From NCBI GenBank assembly GCA_016711095.1, contig JADJTP010000003.1, forward strand, positions 310,001-374,000: a stretch of 64,000 nucleotides of DNA, in the 5' to 3' direction. Below the pieces are notes generated by a model, which did not search any database, was not told the origin of the DNA, and saw only the letters and a list, made by a program, of their open reading frames with translations. This stretch comes from Actinomycetales bacterium. GTDB taxonomy: Bacteria > Actinomycetota > Actinomycetes > Actinomycetales > Dermatophilaceae. Numbering within the stretch: the stretch's first letter is position 1; the number at the start of each line of letters is the position of its first letter. Positions 1-8,236 of the stretch are shown in pieces. Both the position numbers and the translations under genes were made by a program.

Positions 1-785
1 GATGCCGGCGAAATGGGGGTCGTCGAGGACTGCCTTGGTGAGCGTGGCGCCGTCGGAGGTGACGAGGTTGATGACCCCCGGCGGAAGGCCGGCCGCTTCG
101 AGGATCGCCATCGTGTAGTGGGCCGCAAGCTGCTGGGTGCGGGCCGGCTTCCACACGACCGTGTTGCCCATGAGCGCGGGCGCGGTCGGCAGGTTGCCAC
201 CGATGGCCGTGAAGTTGAACGGCGTCACTGCATACACGAAGCCCTCGAGCGAGCGATAGTCCGAGCGGTTCCACACGCCCTTGGAGTTCAACGGCGGCTG
301 CTCGGCGAGGATCTGCTGCGCGAAGTGGACGTTGATCCGCCAGAAGTCGATGAGCTCGCACGCCGAGTCGATCTCGGCTTGGGGGCGGTTTTGCTTTGGC
401 CGAGCATCGTCGCGGCGTTGAGGGTGGCCCGCCAGGGGCCTGAGAGCAGCTCGGCGGCCTTGAGCAGGATGGCCGCCCGGTCGGCGAAGGCCATGTCGCG
501 CCACATCGGGGCAGCGGCCTTAGCGGCCTCGACGGCGCTGGCGGCCTCGGCCGGTGTGACGAGCTTCATCGTGCCGAGGAGCTTGCGGTGCGCGTGCGGC
601 TGAACCACCTTGGCGGTGCGCCCGCCGCCCATGACCTTGCGACCGCCGATGGTGCTGGGCAGCTCGATGTCCGATGCGGCGATCCGGGCGAGCTCGGCGT
701 CGAGCTCGGCGCGCTCGGCGCTCCCGGGCGCATAGCCGAGCACTGGCTCGTTGGCCGGGGCAGGCACACGGAAAAGGGCGTCCAT
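1..785 (-). pseudogene. pruA: L-glutamate gamma-semialdehyde dehydrogenase, 3' truncated by window edge and frameshifted
   Basis: Oxidises glutamate semialdehyde (pyrroline-5-carboxylate) to glutamate in proline catabolism. The first 133 or so residues read MDALFRVPAPANEPVLGYAPGS through MLGQSKTA in one frame. The family-typical continuation (QAEIDSACELIDFW, FVYAVTPFNFTAIGGN, GVINLVTSDG) is only found after shifting frame at the five-G run at 381-385. One base is missing relative to an intact gene. Downstream of the shift the sequence is uninterrupted to the window edge, so the lesion is single and recent, or a homopolymer sequencing error. The start at 785 has an AGGAGG ribosome site (794-799 on the complement) 8 bases upstream. 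The rest of the gene, including the catalytic Cys/Glu region, lies outside the window. Confidence 0.8.
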
Positions 786-1000
786 CGGTGGTTCCTCCTG
801 GGTGTGGCGGGCGCCATCGACGGTCGCTGCGACGGGTGCTCAACGGGCGGTCGACGGTTAGCCCATCGTGTCACGTCCCCGCCCTCGCGCAGCAGCACGA
901 GGGGCTCTCTGACCGCGGGGGCGGACGCCCGTAGCGACGGGTGAGTGGGCCGTGCAACCCTAGCGACGTGAGCAACGCGGCCACCGAGGCGACAACACCC

Positions 1001-1996
1001 ATGGAACACGTCGCGGTCTTCGGGACCGGCAGCTGGGGGACGGCGTTCGCGTCGGTGCTCGCCGAAGCCGGGTGCCGGGTGAGGATGTGGGGGAAGTTCG
1101 CCGACGAGGTCGACGACATCCGCCGCTACCACGCGAGCGTGCGCTATCTGCCCGACCTGCAACTGCCGGACACCGTCTCGGCGACCACCGATGCCGCCGA
1201 GGCGCTCGACGGAGCCGGCATCGGCATCCTCGCGGTGCCCGCCCAGACCCTGCGTGCCAACCTCGCCGAGTGGGGCCCGCTGCTGCCCCCCGGAATCATC
1301 CTCGTCTCGCTCATGAAGGGCCTGGAGAAGGGCACCTCCAAACGCATGTCCGAGGTCGTCATCGAGTCCCTCGGCCTGCCCGCCGAGCAGATGGTCGTCG
1401 TGTCCGGCCCCAACATCGCCCGGGAGATCGCCGCCCGTGAGCCAGCTGCAACCACCGTCGCCTGTGCGTCGCTCGCCGCGGCCCAGCGGGTCGCCGACGC
1501 GTGCGCAACCCCGGCTTTCAGGCCCTATGTCCACGACGACGTCATCGGTGCCGAGCTGGGCGGAAGCGTCAAGAACGTGATCGCGGTGGCCTCCGGCATG
1601 ACCGAAGGTCTGGGTCTGGGCGACTCCGTGACGGCGGCCGTCATCACCCGGGGGCTGACGGAGATGCGCGAGCTCGGCGAGGCGATGGGCGCCCACCCGG
1701 CCACCTTCGCGGGACTGGCCGGCGTCGGCGACCTCGTCGTCACCTGCCTCTCTCGCCACTCCCGCAACTCGACCTTCGGACGCCGCCTCGGCACCGGCAT
1801 GACCGTCGATGAGGTCATCGCCGTGACGAAGCAGACCGCAGAAGGGATCGCCTCCTGCGGGGCGATCCTCTCGCTCGCCCAAGCCCACGACGTGCACATG
1901 CCGATCGTCGCGAACGTCACCGCCGTGGTCCAGCAGGGGCGCACCGCAGCCGAGTTCGCGCGGGTGCTACGTGCGGACGTCCTCGAAGGATTGTGA
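1001..1996 (+). CDS. gpsA: NAD(P)-dependent glycerol-3-phosphate dehydrogenase
   Basis: Reduces dihydroxyacetone phosphate to sn-glycerol-3-phosphate for phospholipid synthesis; cytosolic. The dinucleotide-binding loop GTGSWG is at residues 8-13, the SLMKGLEKG segment follows, and the catalytic lysine sits in GGSVKNVIAVASG. The C-terminal helical domain ends in RTAAEFARVLRADVLEGL. I chose ATG at 1001 because it puts three residues before the Rossmann strand and has GAGG at 986-989. GTG at 968 (11 residues more) is a real alternative. Length 331 residues is normal for the family. The next gene, a glycerophosphodiesterase, starts 12 bases later, so the pair probably forms a glycerophosphate operon. 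Confidence 0.93.
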   Translation: MEHVAVFGTGSWGTAFASVLAEAGCRVRMWGKFADEVDDIRRYHASVRYLPDLQLPDTVSATTDAAEALDGAGIGILAVPAQTLRANLAEWGPLLPPGIILVSLMKGLEKGTSKRMSEVVIESLGLPAEQMVVVSGPNIAREIAAREPAATTVACASLAAAQRVADACATPAFRPYVHDDVIGAELGGSVKNVIAVASGMTEGLGLGDSVTAAVITRGLTEMRELGEAMGAHPATFAGLAGVGDLVVTCLSRHSRNSTFGRRLGTGMTVDEVIAVTKQTAEGIASCGAILSLAQAHDVHMPIVANVTAVVQQGRTAAEFARVLRADVLEGL

Positions 1997-2008
1997 GAGT
2001 CTGTCGCG

Positions 2009-2797
2009 GTGAGCGTGGCGGATTACCCCTATTTCGCGCCGCCCCCGATCGCGCTTGCCCACCGCGGCGGCGCAGATTTCGCTGCGAACCATGGCATTGA
2101 AAACACGCTCGCCGCTTTCACGACCGCCGTCACCATGGGCTACCGCTATCTGGAGACCGACGTCCATGCCAGCGCTGACGGGCGGCTGGTCGCCTTCCAC
2201 GACCGTTACCTCGATCGCGTGACCGACCGCACCGGCGAGATCGCCCGGCTGCCGTGGCGCGAGATCGCCGCAGCCCGCGTCGGCGGACGGGAGCCGATCC
2301 CGACCCTCGATGACCTGCTCGAGGCGTTTGCAGACACCCGGATCAACATCGACATCAAGGCCCGCTCCGCGGTCACCCCCCTGTGGGAGACGATCCGGCG
2401 GCACGCGGCCTACGACCGGGTCTGTGTGGGGTCGTTCTCGCAGCGGCGGCTCGCCTCCTTCCGGCGGCTGGCCGGGCCACGGGTAGCCACCGCAGCGGGA
2501 CAGTGGGGCGTCGCGGCGCTGCGCTATCTGCCGCGCGCGGCCTCGGTCTTGGCCCACTCACCTGGGCAGGTCTTGCAGATCCCGGTCAGGCACGAGTTGG
2601 GCGGGCGCACGCTCACCCTCGTCACCCCCGGCCTCGTCGACACCGTGCACCGGTTCGGAATGCACCTGCATGTCTGGACGATCGACGAACGTGACGAGAT
2701 GCGCCGGCTGCTCGACCTTGGTGTCGATGGGCTGATCAGCGATCGAATCGACGTTCTACGGGATGTGCTCACCGAGCGCGGGGCGTGGCCGTCGTGA
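2009..2797 (+). CDS. Glycerophosphodiester phosphodiesterase
   Basis: GDPD-family TIM barrel of 262 residues that hydrolyses glycerophosphodiesters to glycerol-3-phosphate and an alcohol. The active-site signature is visible: LAHRGG near residue 18, the GIENTLAAF segment, YLETDVH, and AFHDRYLDR with the second catalytic histidine. The C-terminal HVWTIDERDEM and LGVDGLISDRID are family hallmarks. There is no signal peptide, so it is cytoplasmic. GTG start at 2009. It sits 12 bases after gpsA and overlaps the next transporter gene, and both enzymes share the product glycerol-3-phosphate. Confidence 0.9.
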   Translation: MSVADYPYFAPPPIALAHRGGADFAANHGIENTLAAFTTAVTMGYRYLETDVHASADGRLVAFHDRYLDRVTDRTGEIARLPWREIAAARVGGREPIPTLDDLLEAFADTRINIDIKARSAVTPLWETIRRHAAYDRVCVGSFSQRRLASFRRLAGPRVATAAGQWGVAALRYLPRAASVLAHSPGQVLQIPVRHELGGRTLTLVTPGLVDTVHRFGMHLHVWTIDERDEMRRLLDLGVDGLISDRIDVLRDVLTERGAWPS

Positions 2798-4254
2798 CCG
2801 CGGACGCTCCCGGGCCGAAGGGTGCGGCATACCGGCTGGTCACCGTGGCCCTGGTGCTGCTCACGACGATGATCGCCTTTGAAAACATGGCGGTGACCAC
2901 GGCCATGCCGCTGGCCGCCGCCGAACTCGGTGCCGTGGCGTCCTACGGCCTGGCCTTCTCGGCGATGATGACCGCGATGCTGCTGGGCATCGTCCTGGCC
3001 GGGGCATGGGCCGATCGCTCGGGGACCTTGCCTGCGATGTTCAGCGGTCAGGCCCTCTTCGTCGTCGGCACCGCCGCCTGCGCGGCAGCGCCGACCTTCG
3101 GGCTGCTGCTCATCGGGCGTGCTGTCACCGGCCTGGGCGCCGGCCTGATCACCGTCGTCGAGTTCGTGGCGGTCGGGCGCGTCTATCCGCCGTCGCTGCG
3201 CCCGCGGGTATTCACCTGGTTGTCGGCGGCCTGGATTCTGCCGTCGCTCGTGGGGGCGCCGCTGGCCGGCTGGCTCGCGGCGAGTCTCAGCTGGCGGTGG
3301 GTCTTCTGGGCGGTCCTGCCGCCGGCGCTGGTGGCCGTCGCCCTGGTCGCCGTGCGGCGGAACTCCTTCGGGTCTGCTCGCCGCGCGGCCGGCACAACCG
3401 GTGTCGCCGGATCCGACGCCGAGCTGGCAGACCCAGAAGCCACCCCGATCGAGCGTGCCGAGCACCGGCGGCTGGCCCGCCTCGGCGGGGCGGTCGCGCT
3501 CTCGGCGGGAGTGGTCCAGCTGGCCATCCACGAGCGCCCGCCCGTGCTGTCCGCGCTCGCCGCGCTCGGCGTTGTCGGGCTCGGCGGGGTCATCATCAGC
3601 GCTCCCCGGCTATTGCCCGCTGGCACCTTCCGCGGCGTAAGGGGCCTGCCCTCGGTCATCGCCTCCCGCGGCCTGCTCAACGGGTCGTTCATCGGCGGCA
3701 TCTCGTTTGTGCCGCTCATGCTCAACCGTGAGCGCGGTATCGACCTCACGTCCGCCGGCATCGTCCTGGCTCTCGCCTCCCTCGGGTGGAGCGCCGGCTC
3801 GTGGTGGCAGGGCCGTTCCCGGCTGCGGGGTCCGATCGAACGGGCCCGCCTCGTCGTCGTCGGCGCGGCCCTCGTCGCCCTCGGAATCGCCGGACTCGCG
3901 CCGCTCGCGGCCTGGCCCACAGCGCCGATCCCGCTCTTTGCCGTAACCCTCGCCGTCGCGGGCCTGGGCATGGGCGCCGGCTCGACGACGCTGTCGGTGC
4001 TGGTGCTTGACCTCTCGCCCCAGCAGGAGCATGGGCGGGCGTCGGCGGCCCTGCAACTGTCGGACGTGCTCGGCTCGGTCATCGCCGCGGCCGCAGCGAC
4101 AGCCATCTTCGGCGCCGTGCATCGCGACGGTGCGGCCACGGCATACGTGCTCATCTGGGGTGCGCTGGCGGCCGTCGGCGCGCTCGGGGTGCTCACCGGA
4201 GCGCGCTGCGCGCCGGCCTCAGCGAGCGATAACGTCGCCACCGCGCGTGGTTAA
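2794..4254 (+). CDS. MFS transporter
   Basis: Major facilitator membrane protein of about 486 residues. Hydrophobic helices begin at VTVALVLLTTMIAFENM, and the MFS motif between helices 2 and 3 reads GAWADRSGTLPAM. The cytoplasmic central loop (RAAGTTGVAGSDAELADPEATP) separates two helix bundles, which suggests 12 to 14 spans of the drug:proton antiporter type. The substrate cannot be told from sequence. GTG at 2794 gives a 4-base GTGA overlap with the stop of the upstream phosphodiesterase, a translational coupling arrangement; GTG at 2785 is possible. The 3' end overlaps the convergent gene at 4219 by 36 bases. Confidence 0.85.
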   Translation: MTADAPGPKGAAYRLVTVALVLLTTMIAFENMAVTTAMPLAAAELGAVASYGLAFSAMMTAMLLGIVLAGAWADRSGTLPAMFSGQALFVVGTAACAAAPTFGLLLIGRAVTGLGAGLITVVEFVAVGRVYPPSLRPRVFTWLSAAWILPSLVGAPLAGWLAASLSWRWVFWAVLPPALVAVALVAVRRNSFGSARRAAGTTGVAGSDAELADPEATPIERAEHRRLARLGGAVALSAGVVQLAIHERPPVLSALAALGVVGLGGVIISAPRLLPAGTFRGVRGLPSVIASRGLLNGSFIGGISFVPLMLNRERGIDLTSAGIVLALASLGWSAGSWWQGRSRLRGPIERARLVVVGAALVALGIAGLAPLAAWPTAPIPLFAVTLAVAGLGMGAGSTTLSVLVLDLSPQQEHGRASAALQLSDVLGSVIAAAAATAIFGAVHRDGAATAYVLIWGALAAVGALGVLTGARCAPASASDNVATARG

Positions 4255-4866
4255 GCGCACCCACCACCCGCTGCGCGACACCCGCACCGACGCGTCGTTC
4301 GGCCGGACAAACCCCAGCACGTATGCCGCGAACGCCGCCCCCGCGGGCACTGGCGCAGAGCCCGTCGTCGGGATGGCACGAGCCCAGACCGTGGTCCGGA
4401 GTGCCTGCACCGCAAGGGAACCCGCGGACGCGCCGACCGCAGCTGCCTCGCCGATCTCGGCTATCCCGGCCCGAGCCACTTCGACAAGCTCCGCCGCTGC
4501 AAGCTCCCCGTCGCTGCTCCACCCAGACAAGGCCGGCAGCGCCCCGGACCAGGAGGCACGGACGTTCGCCGGCGGCACGGCCAGCCGCGTGGCGCCGTCA
4601 CCGTCCCGCGCGAAACGGTCGGCGAGCGCCGCCGACGTCACGACGACATCGAGTTCAGCGGGCTGAGCGAGGTGCAGACCGCGCACGCCGAGGGCGCTGC
4701 CCTCGGCGAACAGTCCCGTACCCGGCAGGACTGCGACCCAGACGGCCAGGGTCGAGCCGAGGACTTGAAGCCGGACGGCACCGTCGGGGTCGGCCCCCCG
4801 GCCGCGCCTGACGAGGGTGGCCAGATCGGCATACCCGAGGGAGTCGGGGAAGACGAGCTCGCTCAT
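4219..4866 (-). CDS. Conserved hypothetical protein
   Basis: Protein of 215 residues I do not recognise as a named family. It begins MSELVFPDSLGYADLATLVRR, is rich in Ala/Val, and has no obvious transmembrane helix, signal peptide or catalytic motif. It overlaps the upstream thioesterase stop by 4 bases (ATGA), so the two are co-translated. Its 3' end runs 36 bases into the convergent MFS gene. Coding is supported by this coupling and by a continuous GC-rich third position. Function is unknown; the position suggests a link to acyl-CoA thioester metabolism. Confidence 0.7.
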   Translation of the reverse strand: MSELVFPDSLGYADLATLVRRGRGADPDGAVRLQVLGSTLAVWVAVLPGTGLFAEGSALGVRGLHLAQPAELDVVVTSAALADRFARDGDGATRLAVPPANVRASWSGALPALSGWSSDGELAAAELVEVARAGIAEIGEAAAVGASAGSLAVQALRTTVWARAIPTTGSAPVPAGAAFAAYVLGFVRPNDASVRVSRSGWWVRLTTRGGDVIAR

Positions 4867-5339
4867 CGGCGACGCTTCAGCGGAGCGGGACCGCCGAGCC
4901 GGACGATCAGAGCGCTTCGTTCCTCGGCCGTCATCCGCCGCGGCGAGTTCGCGGCGAAGTCGAAGAGCGCGAGAGAGGTGGCCGCGACGGCATACGTCAC
5001 GCCGGCACCGACACCGGCGGGGTCGCGTACGACGTAGGCCAGGTCATAACCCGCCCCACCCACCTTGGTCACCCACAGGTCCACGGCGACCGGCTCGGGC
5101 CGGTAGTCGAGCTGGGCGCGGTATTCGATCTCGTGGCGTGCCACGATGATCCCCCGCTCGAGCAGGGCCAACCCCTCGGGGAACCACCGCGGCAGAGCCG
5201 CGACCCGCGCATCCTCGAGCAGGCGCAGGAACTGGGTGTTGTTGACGTGGCCGTAGGCGTCCATGTCCGACCAGCGCAGCGGCACGAGCACCTGGGTCGG
5301 CGGGTGGCTCGCGGCGGCGACGGCGGACATGGGCGACAT
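4863..5339 (-). CDS. Acyl-CoA thioesterase, 4HBT hotdog fold
   Basis: Single hotdog domain of 158 residues. The 4-hydroxybenzoyl-CoA thioesterase signature is LRWSDMDAYGHVNNTQFLRLLEDAR, containing the catalytic Asp and the GHVNN turn, followed by IVARHEIEYRAQLDYRP. It should hydrolyse acyl- or aryl-CoA esters in the cytosol. Start ATG at 5339; an internal ATG four codons on is also possible. It heads a two-gene unit with the hypothetical protein at 4219 and is divergent from tesB across an intergenic inverted repeat. Confidence 0.85.
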   Translation of the reverse strand: MSPMSAVAAASHPPTQVLVPLRWSDMDAYGHVNNTQFLRLLEDARVAALPRWFPEGLALLERGIIVARHEIEYRAQLDYRPEPVAVDLWVTKVGGAGYDLAYVVRDPAGVGAGVTYAVAATSLALFDFAANSPRRMTAEERSALIVRLGGPAPLKRRR

Positions 5340-5355
5340 CTTCTCAGGTGCCCTG

Positions 5356-5382
5356 GCCCGGGCGCCCGACCCGCGCCCGGGC
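5356..5382. promoter_or_regulatory. Perfect inverted repeat in divergent thioesterase promoter, candidate operator
   Basis: GCCCGGGCGC at 5356-5365 and its exact complement at 5373-5382 flank a 7-base spacer. The repeat lies directly upstream of a TACCCT -10 box (5383-5388) for the rightward tesB gene and in the leader of the leftward 4HBT gene. A repressor bound here could control both. A GC-rich hairpin at RNA level is the alternative reading. Confidence 0.5.
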
Positions 5383-5388
5383 TACCCT
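5383..5388 (+). promoter_or_regulatory. -10 box of leaderless tesB promoter
   Basis: TACCCT followed by 7 bases and then the GTG start at 5396. A transcript starting at the usual distance from this box would begin at or one base before the start codon. No Shine-Dalgarno sequence is present. Confidence 0.5.
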
Positions 5389-5395
5389 CGCGAAT

Positions 5396-6367
5396 GTGAA
5401 GATGCCCGAGGAGACCCCGGACGCTGTCAGCGACCTGCTTGATGTGCTCGACCTGCGATGCCTCGGCGAAGCCCGCATCCGGGTCGAAGGAGCACCGGGC
5501 GACGAGGAGAGCGACCTCGGGGTGAGCAACCCGGTCGTGTTCGTCGGTCGCAGCCAGAAGCAGGCCCACGGCCGGGTGTTCGGCGGGCAGGTGCTCGCCC
5601 AGTCGATCGTGGCGGCCGCTCGCACGGTCGCCTCGGACACCGGCATCTCGCGCCCGATCCACTCGCTGCATGCCTATTTCGTCCGCGGCGGAGACGACTC
5701 CCACCCGATCCGCTTCGTCGTCGAGCGGGCCCGGGACGGGCGGTCCTTTTCGACCAGGCGCGTGCAGGCCGTGCAACGCGGCCTGACCATTCTGTCGATG
5801 GGGTGCTCCTTCCAGGAGCCGGCTGACGGGCTGGACCACCAGGACCCGATGCCGCCGGTGCCGGATCCCGATGACGTGCCGACCCTGGCCGACGCCCTCG
5901 GCGAGCACCTCGACCCGGCGGCGGCGCAGTTCTTCGCCGCCCGCCGGCCAATCGAGTTGCGTCACGTCGAGGGCAACATCTACGTCAAGCCCGGCCGCCA
6001 CCGCGCCGACCGCCAATCCGTGTGGCTGCGAGCCCGCGGCGAGCTTCCCGACGACCCGATCATCCACGCAGCCGTGCTGGCGTACGCCTCGGACTATCCG
6101 CTGCTGGAACCGATCCTGCGCAAACACGGCATCGCCTGGCGCGACCCGCGGCTGCGGCCCGCGAGCCTTGACCACGCGATGTGGTTTCACCGGACCCCAC
6201 GGGCCGACGACTGGGTGCTCTACCGGATGTCCAGCCCCTCGGCTTCGGGCGGCCGCGGCCTGGGCATCGGACGCATGTTCGCGGCCGACGGCACCCTCAT
6301 GGTGTCGGTCGCGCAGGAGGGCATGCTTCGAATCAAGGACACGCCGAGCGCCAAGTCCACCTCATGA
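5396..6367 (+). CDS. tesB: Acyl-CoA thioesterase II, first tandem copy
   Basis: Double-hotdog TesB-type thioesterase of 323 residues. Seen: VFGGQVLAQSIVAA, SLHAYFVRGGD, the strongly conserved RARDGRSFSTRRVQAVQ, and in the second hotdog SLDHAMWFHR with SPSASGGRGLGIGRMFAADG. It hydrolyses medium- to long-chain acyl-CoA. I chose GTG at 5396 because a TACCCT box lies 7 bases upstream (leaderless) and the family needs few residues before LLDVLDL. It overlaps the second copy by 4 bases (ATGA). The two copies share the same layout and most motifs. Confidence 0.9.
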   Translation: MKMPEETPDAVSDLLDVLDLRCLGEARIRVEGAPGDEESDLGVSNPVVFVGRSQKQAHGRVFGGQVLAQSIVAAARTVASDTGISRPIHSLHAYFVRGGDDSHPIRFVVERARDGRSFSTRRVQAVQRGLTILSMGCSFQEPADGLDHQDPMPPVPDPDDVPTLADALGEHLDPAAAQFFAARRPIELRHVEGNIYVKPGRHRADRQSVWLRARGELPDDPIIHAAVLAYASDYPLLEPILRKHGIAWRDPRLRPASLDHAMWFHRTPRADDWVLYRMSSPSASGGRGLGIGRMFAADGTLMVSVAQEGMLRIKDTPSAKSTS

Positions 6368-7296
6368 CCGACCTGCCCCCGTATGCCGTCGCCGACCTGC
6401 TGCCCGCGCTCGAGCTGCGCGAGACGGCCGTGGTCCGAGTGTCCTGGACGGTGGAACCCACTGACGCCGACGCCGAGATCGGCCTGCCGGATCGGGCGGC
6501 CCGGGTCTTCACCGGCCCGAGCCAGAAGCAGCGTTATGAGCGGACCTTCGGCGGCCAGCTCCTGGCCCAGGCGATCATCGCGGCCGGGCACACCGTGCCC
6601 GGAAAAGTGCTGCACTCGACGCACACGACCTTCCTGCTGTCCGGCGCTGACACCGACGACGTGCACTACATCGTCGAGCCGCTCACGGACGGGCGGTCGT
6701 TCTCGACGCGACGGGTCAGCGTGGTCCAGCACGGGCTACTGCTGGCGACCGTGCTCGCGTCCTTCCAGGAGCGCTCCGAAGGCCTGGATCACGCCGAGCC
6801 CGGGCCGGCGGCGCCCCCGCCCGAGCAGCTGCCAAACGTCGCCGAGGCGCTCGCCGGGGCGCCGGAGCCCTATGCCGTCGTCACCGTCCTGGACGGACCG
6901 ATCGAGTTGCGCCACGTCGAGGGCCACCTCTACGCCGGCGCTCGACCCGAACAGGTCGCCCGGCAAGGTGTGTGGCTGCGGGCCCGTCGGGAATTGCCCG
7001 CAGACCCGCTCGTGCACGCGGCATACCTCGCGTACGCCTCGGACTACTCGATCCTCGAAACCGTCCTGCGCCGCCACGGCACCGCCTGGTCGGACCCGCG
7101 GTTGCGCCAGGCGAGCCTCGATCACACCATGTGGTTCCACCGCCCCGGCCGCGCCGACCGGTGGGTCCTGCACGTCGGCCACTCCCCCTCGGCCTCAGGC
7201 GGGCGCGGGCTGGGTCTCGGGCGGATGTATGCCGCCGATGGCACCCTGCTCGCCTCGATCGCCCAAGAGGGAATGCTTCGGCTGAAGCAGCCATGA
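6364..7296 (+). CDS. Acyl-CoA thioesterase II, second tandem copy
   Basis: TesB-type double hotdog protein of 310 residues, starting at ATG 6364 inside the stop of the first copy. It keeps FGGQLLAQAIIAAGH, LTDGRSFSTRRVSVVQ, SLDHTMWFHR and SASGGRGLGLGRMYAADG. Compared with the first copy, the HSLHAYF segment reads HSTHTTFLLSGAD, and the N-terminus is shorter, so substrate range may differ. A tandem duplication with co-translation suggests a heteromeric enzyme or a widened chain-length range. Confidence 0.87.
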   Translation: MTDLPPYAVADLLPALELRETAVVRVSWTVEPTDADAEIGLPDRAARVFTGPSQKQRYERTFGGQLLAQAIIAAGHTVPGKVLHSTHTTFLLSGADTDDVHYIVEPLTDGRSFSTRRVSVVQHGLLLATVLASFQERSEGLDHAEPGPAAPPPEQLPNVAEALAGAPEPYAVVTVLDGPIELRHVEGHLYAGARPEQVARQGVWLRARRELPADPLVHAAYLAYASDYSILETVLRRHGTAWSDPRLRQASLDHTMWFHRPGRADRWVLHVGHSPSASGGRGLGLGRMYAADGTLLASIAQEGMLRLKQP

Positions 7297-7396
7297 GAGA
7301 CCCGCCGTGACGGTGCCCAGTCGCGACCAGCCCAGCCGTGACGGAGCCCACGGTGGCGCGCGTCGCATCGCCGGTGCGCGGCATACCGGGCGGTCG

Positions 7397-7402
7397 TAGG
7401 CT
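7397..7402 (+). promoter_or_regulatory. -10 box upstream of fabG
   Basis: TAGGCT at 7397-7402. An AGGAG ribosome site lies at 7423-7427 just before GTG 7435, so this transcript would carry a short leader of about 25 bases. A copy of the iterated octamer (7379-7386) sits just upstream of the box. Confidence 0.45.
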
Positions 7403-7434
7403 CGGACCATCTCGCACCGACCCTAGGAGCACCC

Positions 7435-8193
7435 GTGAGCACGACCCCACGCACTGCCATCGTCACCGGCTCCGCCCGCGGAATCGGGGCCGCCACCGCC
7501 AAGCGCCTGGCCGCCGACGGGCACGCCGTGGCCGTCCTTGACCTTGACGAAGCGGCTTGTGCGGAAACCGTTTCCGCGATCGAAGAGGCCGGTGGTAAGG
7601 CATTCGCCGTCGGAGTCGACGTCGCCGACTCCGCGTCGGTGACGGCCGGGGTCGCCCGAGTGGCGGCCGCGCTGGGCGGCCCGACGATCGTCGTCAACAA
7701 CGCCGGGGTCACTCGCGACAACCTGCTGTTCAAGATGACCGAAGAGGACTGGGACCTGGTCATGGCCGTGCACCTGCGCGGCGCCTTCCTCGTCACCAAG
7801 GCTTGCCAGCCGTTCATGACCGAGGCCAAATTCGGCCGCATCGTCAACCTGTCCTCGACGTCGGCCCAGGGCAACCGCGGCCAGGCCAACTACGCCGCCG
7901 CGAAGGCCGGCATGCAGGGCTTCACCAAGACCCTCGCCATCGAGCTCGGCAAGTATGGGGTGACGTGCAACTCGATCGGCCCCGGGTTCATCCAGACCGA
8001 GATGACGAAGGCGACCGCTGACCGGCTCGGGGTCCCCTTCGAGGACTTCATCGCGTATGCCGCCAAGGAGATCCCAGTCGCTCGGGTCGGCCAGCCCGAG
8101 GACATCGCTGCGACGGTGTCGTTCCTCACCAGCGACGAAGCAGGATTCGTCAACGGCCAGGTCATCTACGTCGCCGGCGGCCCCAAGGACTGA
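7435..8193 (+). CDS. fabG: 3-oxoacyl-ACP reductase family SDR
   Basis: Short-chain dehydrogenase of 252 residues. The NAD(P) loop is TGSARGIGAATA, the NNAG motif is present, and the catalytic Ser-Tyr-Lys triad is in SSTSAQGNRGQANYAAAKAG. The FabG-like ending is NGQVIYVAGGPKD. It reduces 3-oxoacyl thioesters; assignment to fatty acid synthesis rather than beta-oxidation rests on similarity only. GTG start with AGGAG 8 bases upstream. It follows the tesB pair by 138 bases under its own promoter and is convergent with ppk2. Confidence 0.85.
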   Translation: MSTTPRTAIVTGSARGIGAATAKRLAADGHAVAVLDLDEAACAETVSAIEEAGGKAFAVGVDVADSASVTAGVARVAAALGGPTIVVNNAGVTRDNLLFKMTEEDWDLVMAVHLRGAFLVTKACQPFMTEAKFGRIVNLSSTSAQGNRGQANYAAAKAGMQGFTKTLAIELGKYGVTCNSIGPGFIQTEMTKATADRLGVPFEDFIAYAAKEIPVARVGQPEDIAATVSFLTSDEAGFVNGQVIYVAGGPKD

Positions 8194-8204
8194 CCGAGCC
8201 GAGC

Positions 8205-8236
8205 GCGCCCTACGCCAATCGCGCCCTACGCCAATG
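8205..8236. repeat. Tandem 16-bp duplication across the ppk2 stop codon
   Basis: GCGCCCTACGCCAATC at 8205-8220 is followed directly by a 15/16 copy at 8221-8236. The second copy contains the last codons and the TAG stop of ppk2 (8226-8228, complement), so a second out-of-use stop lies 16 bases on. It fills the short gap between convergent fabG and ppk2. Confidence 0.8.
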
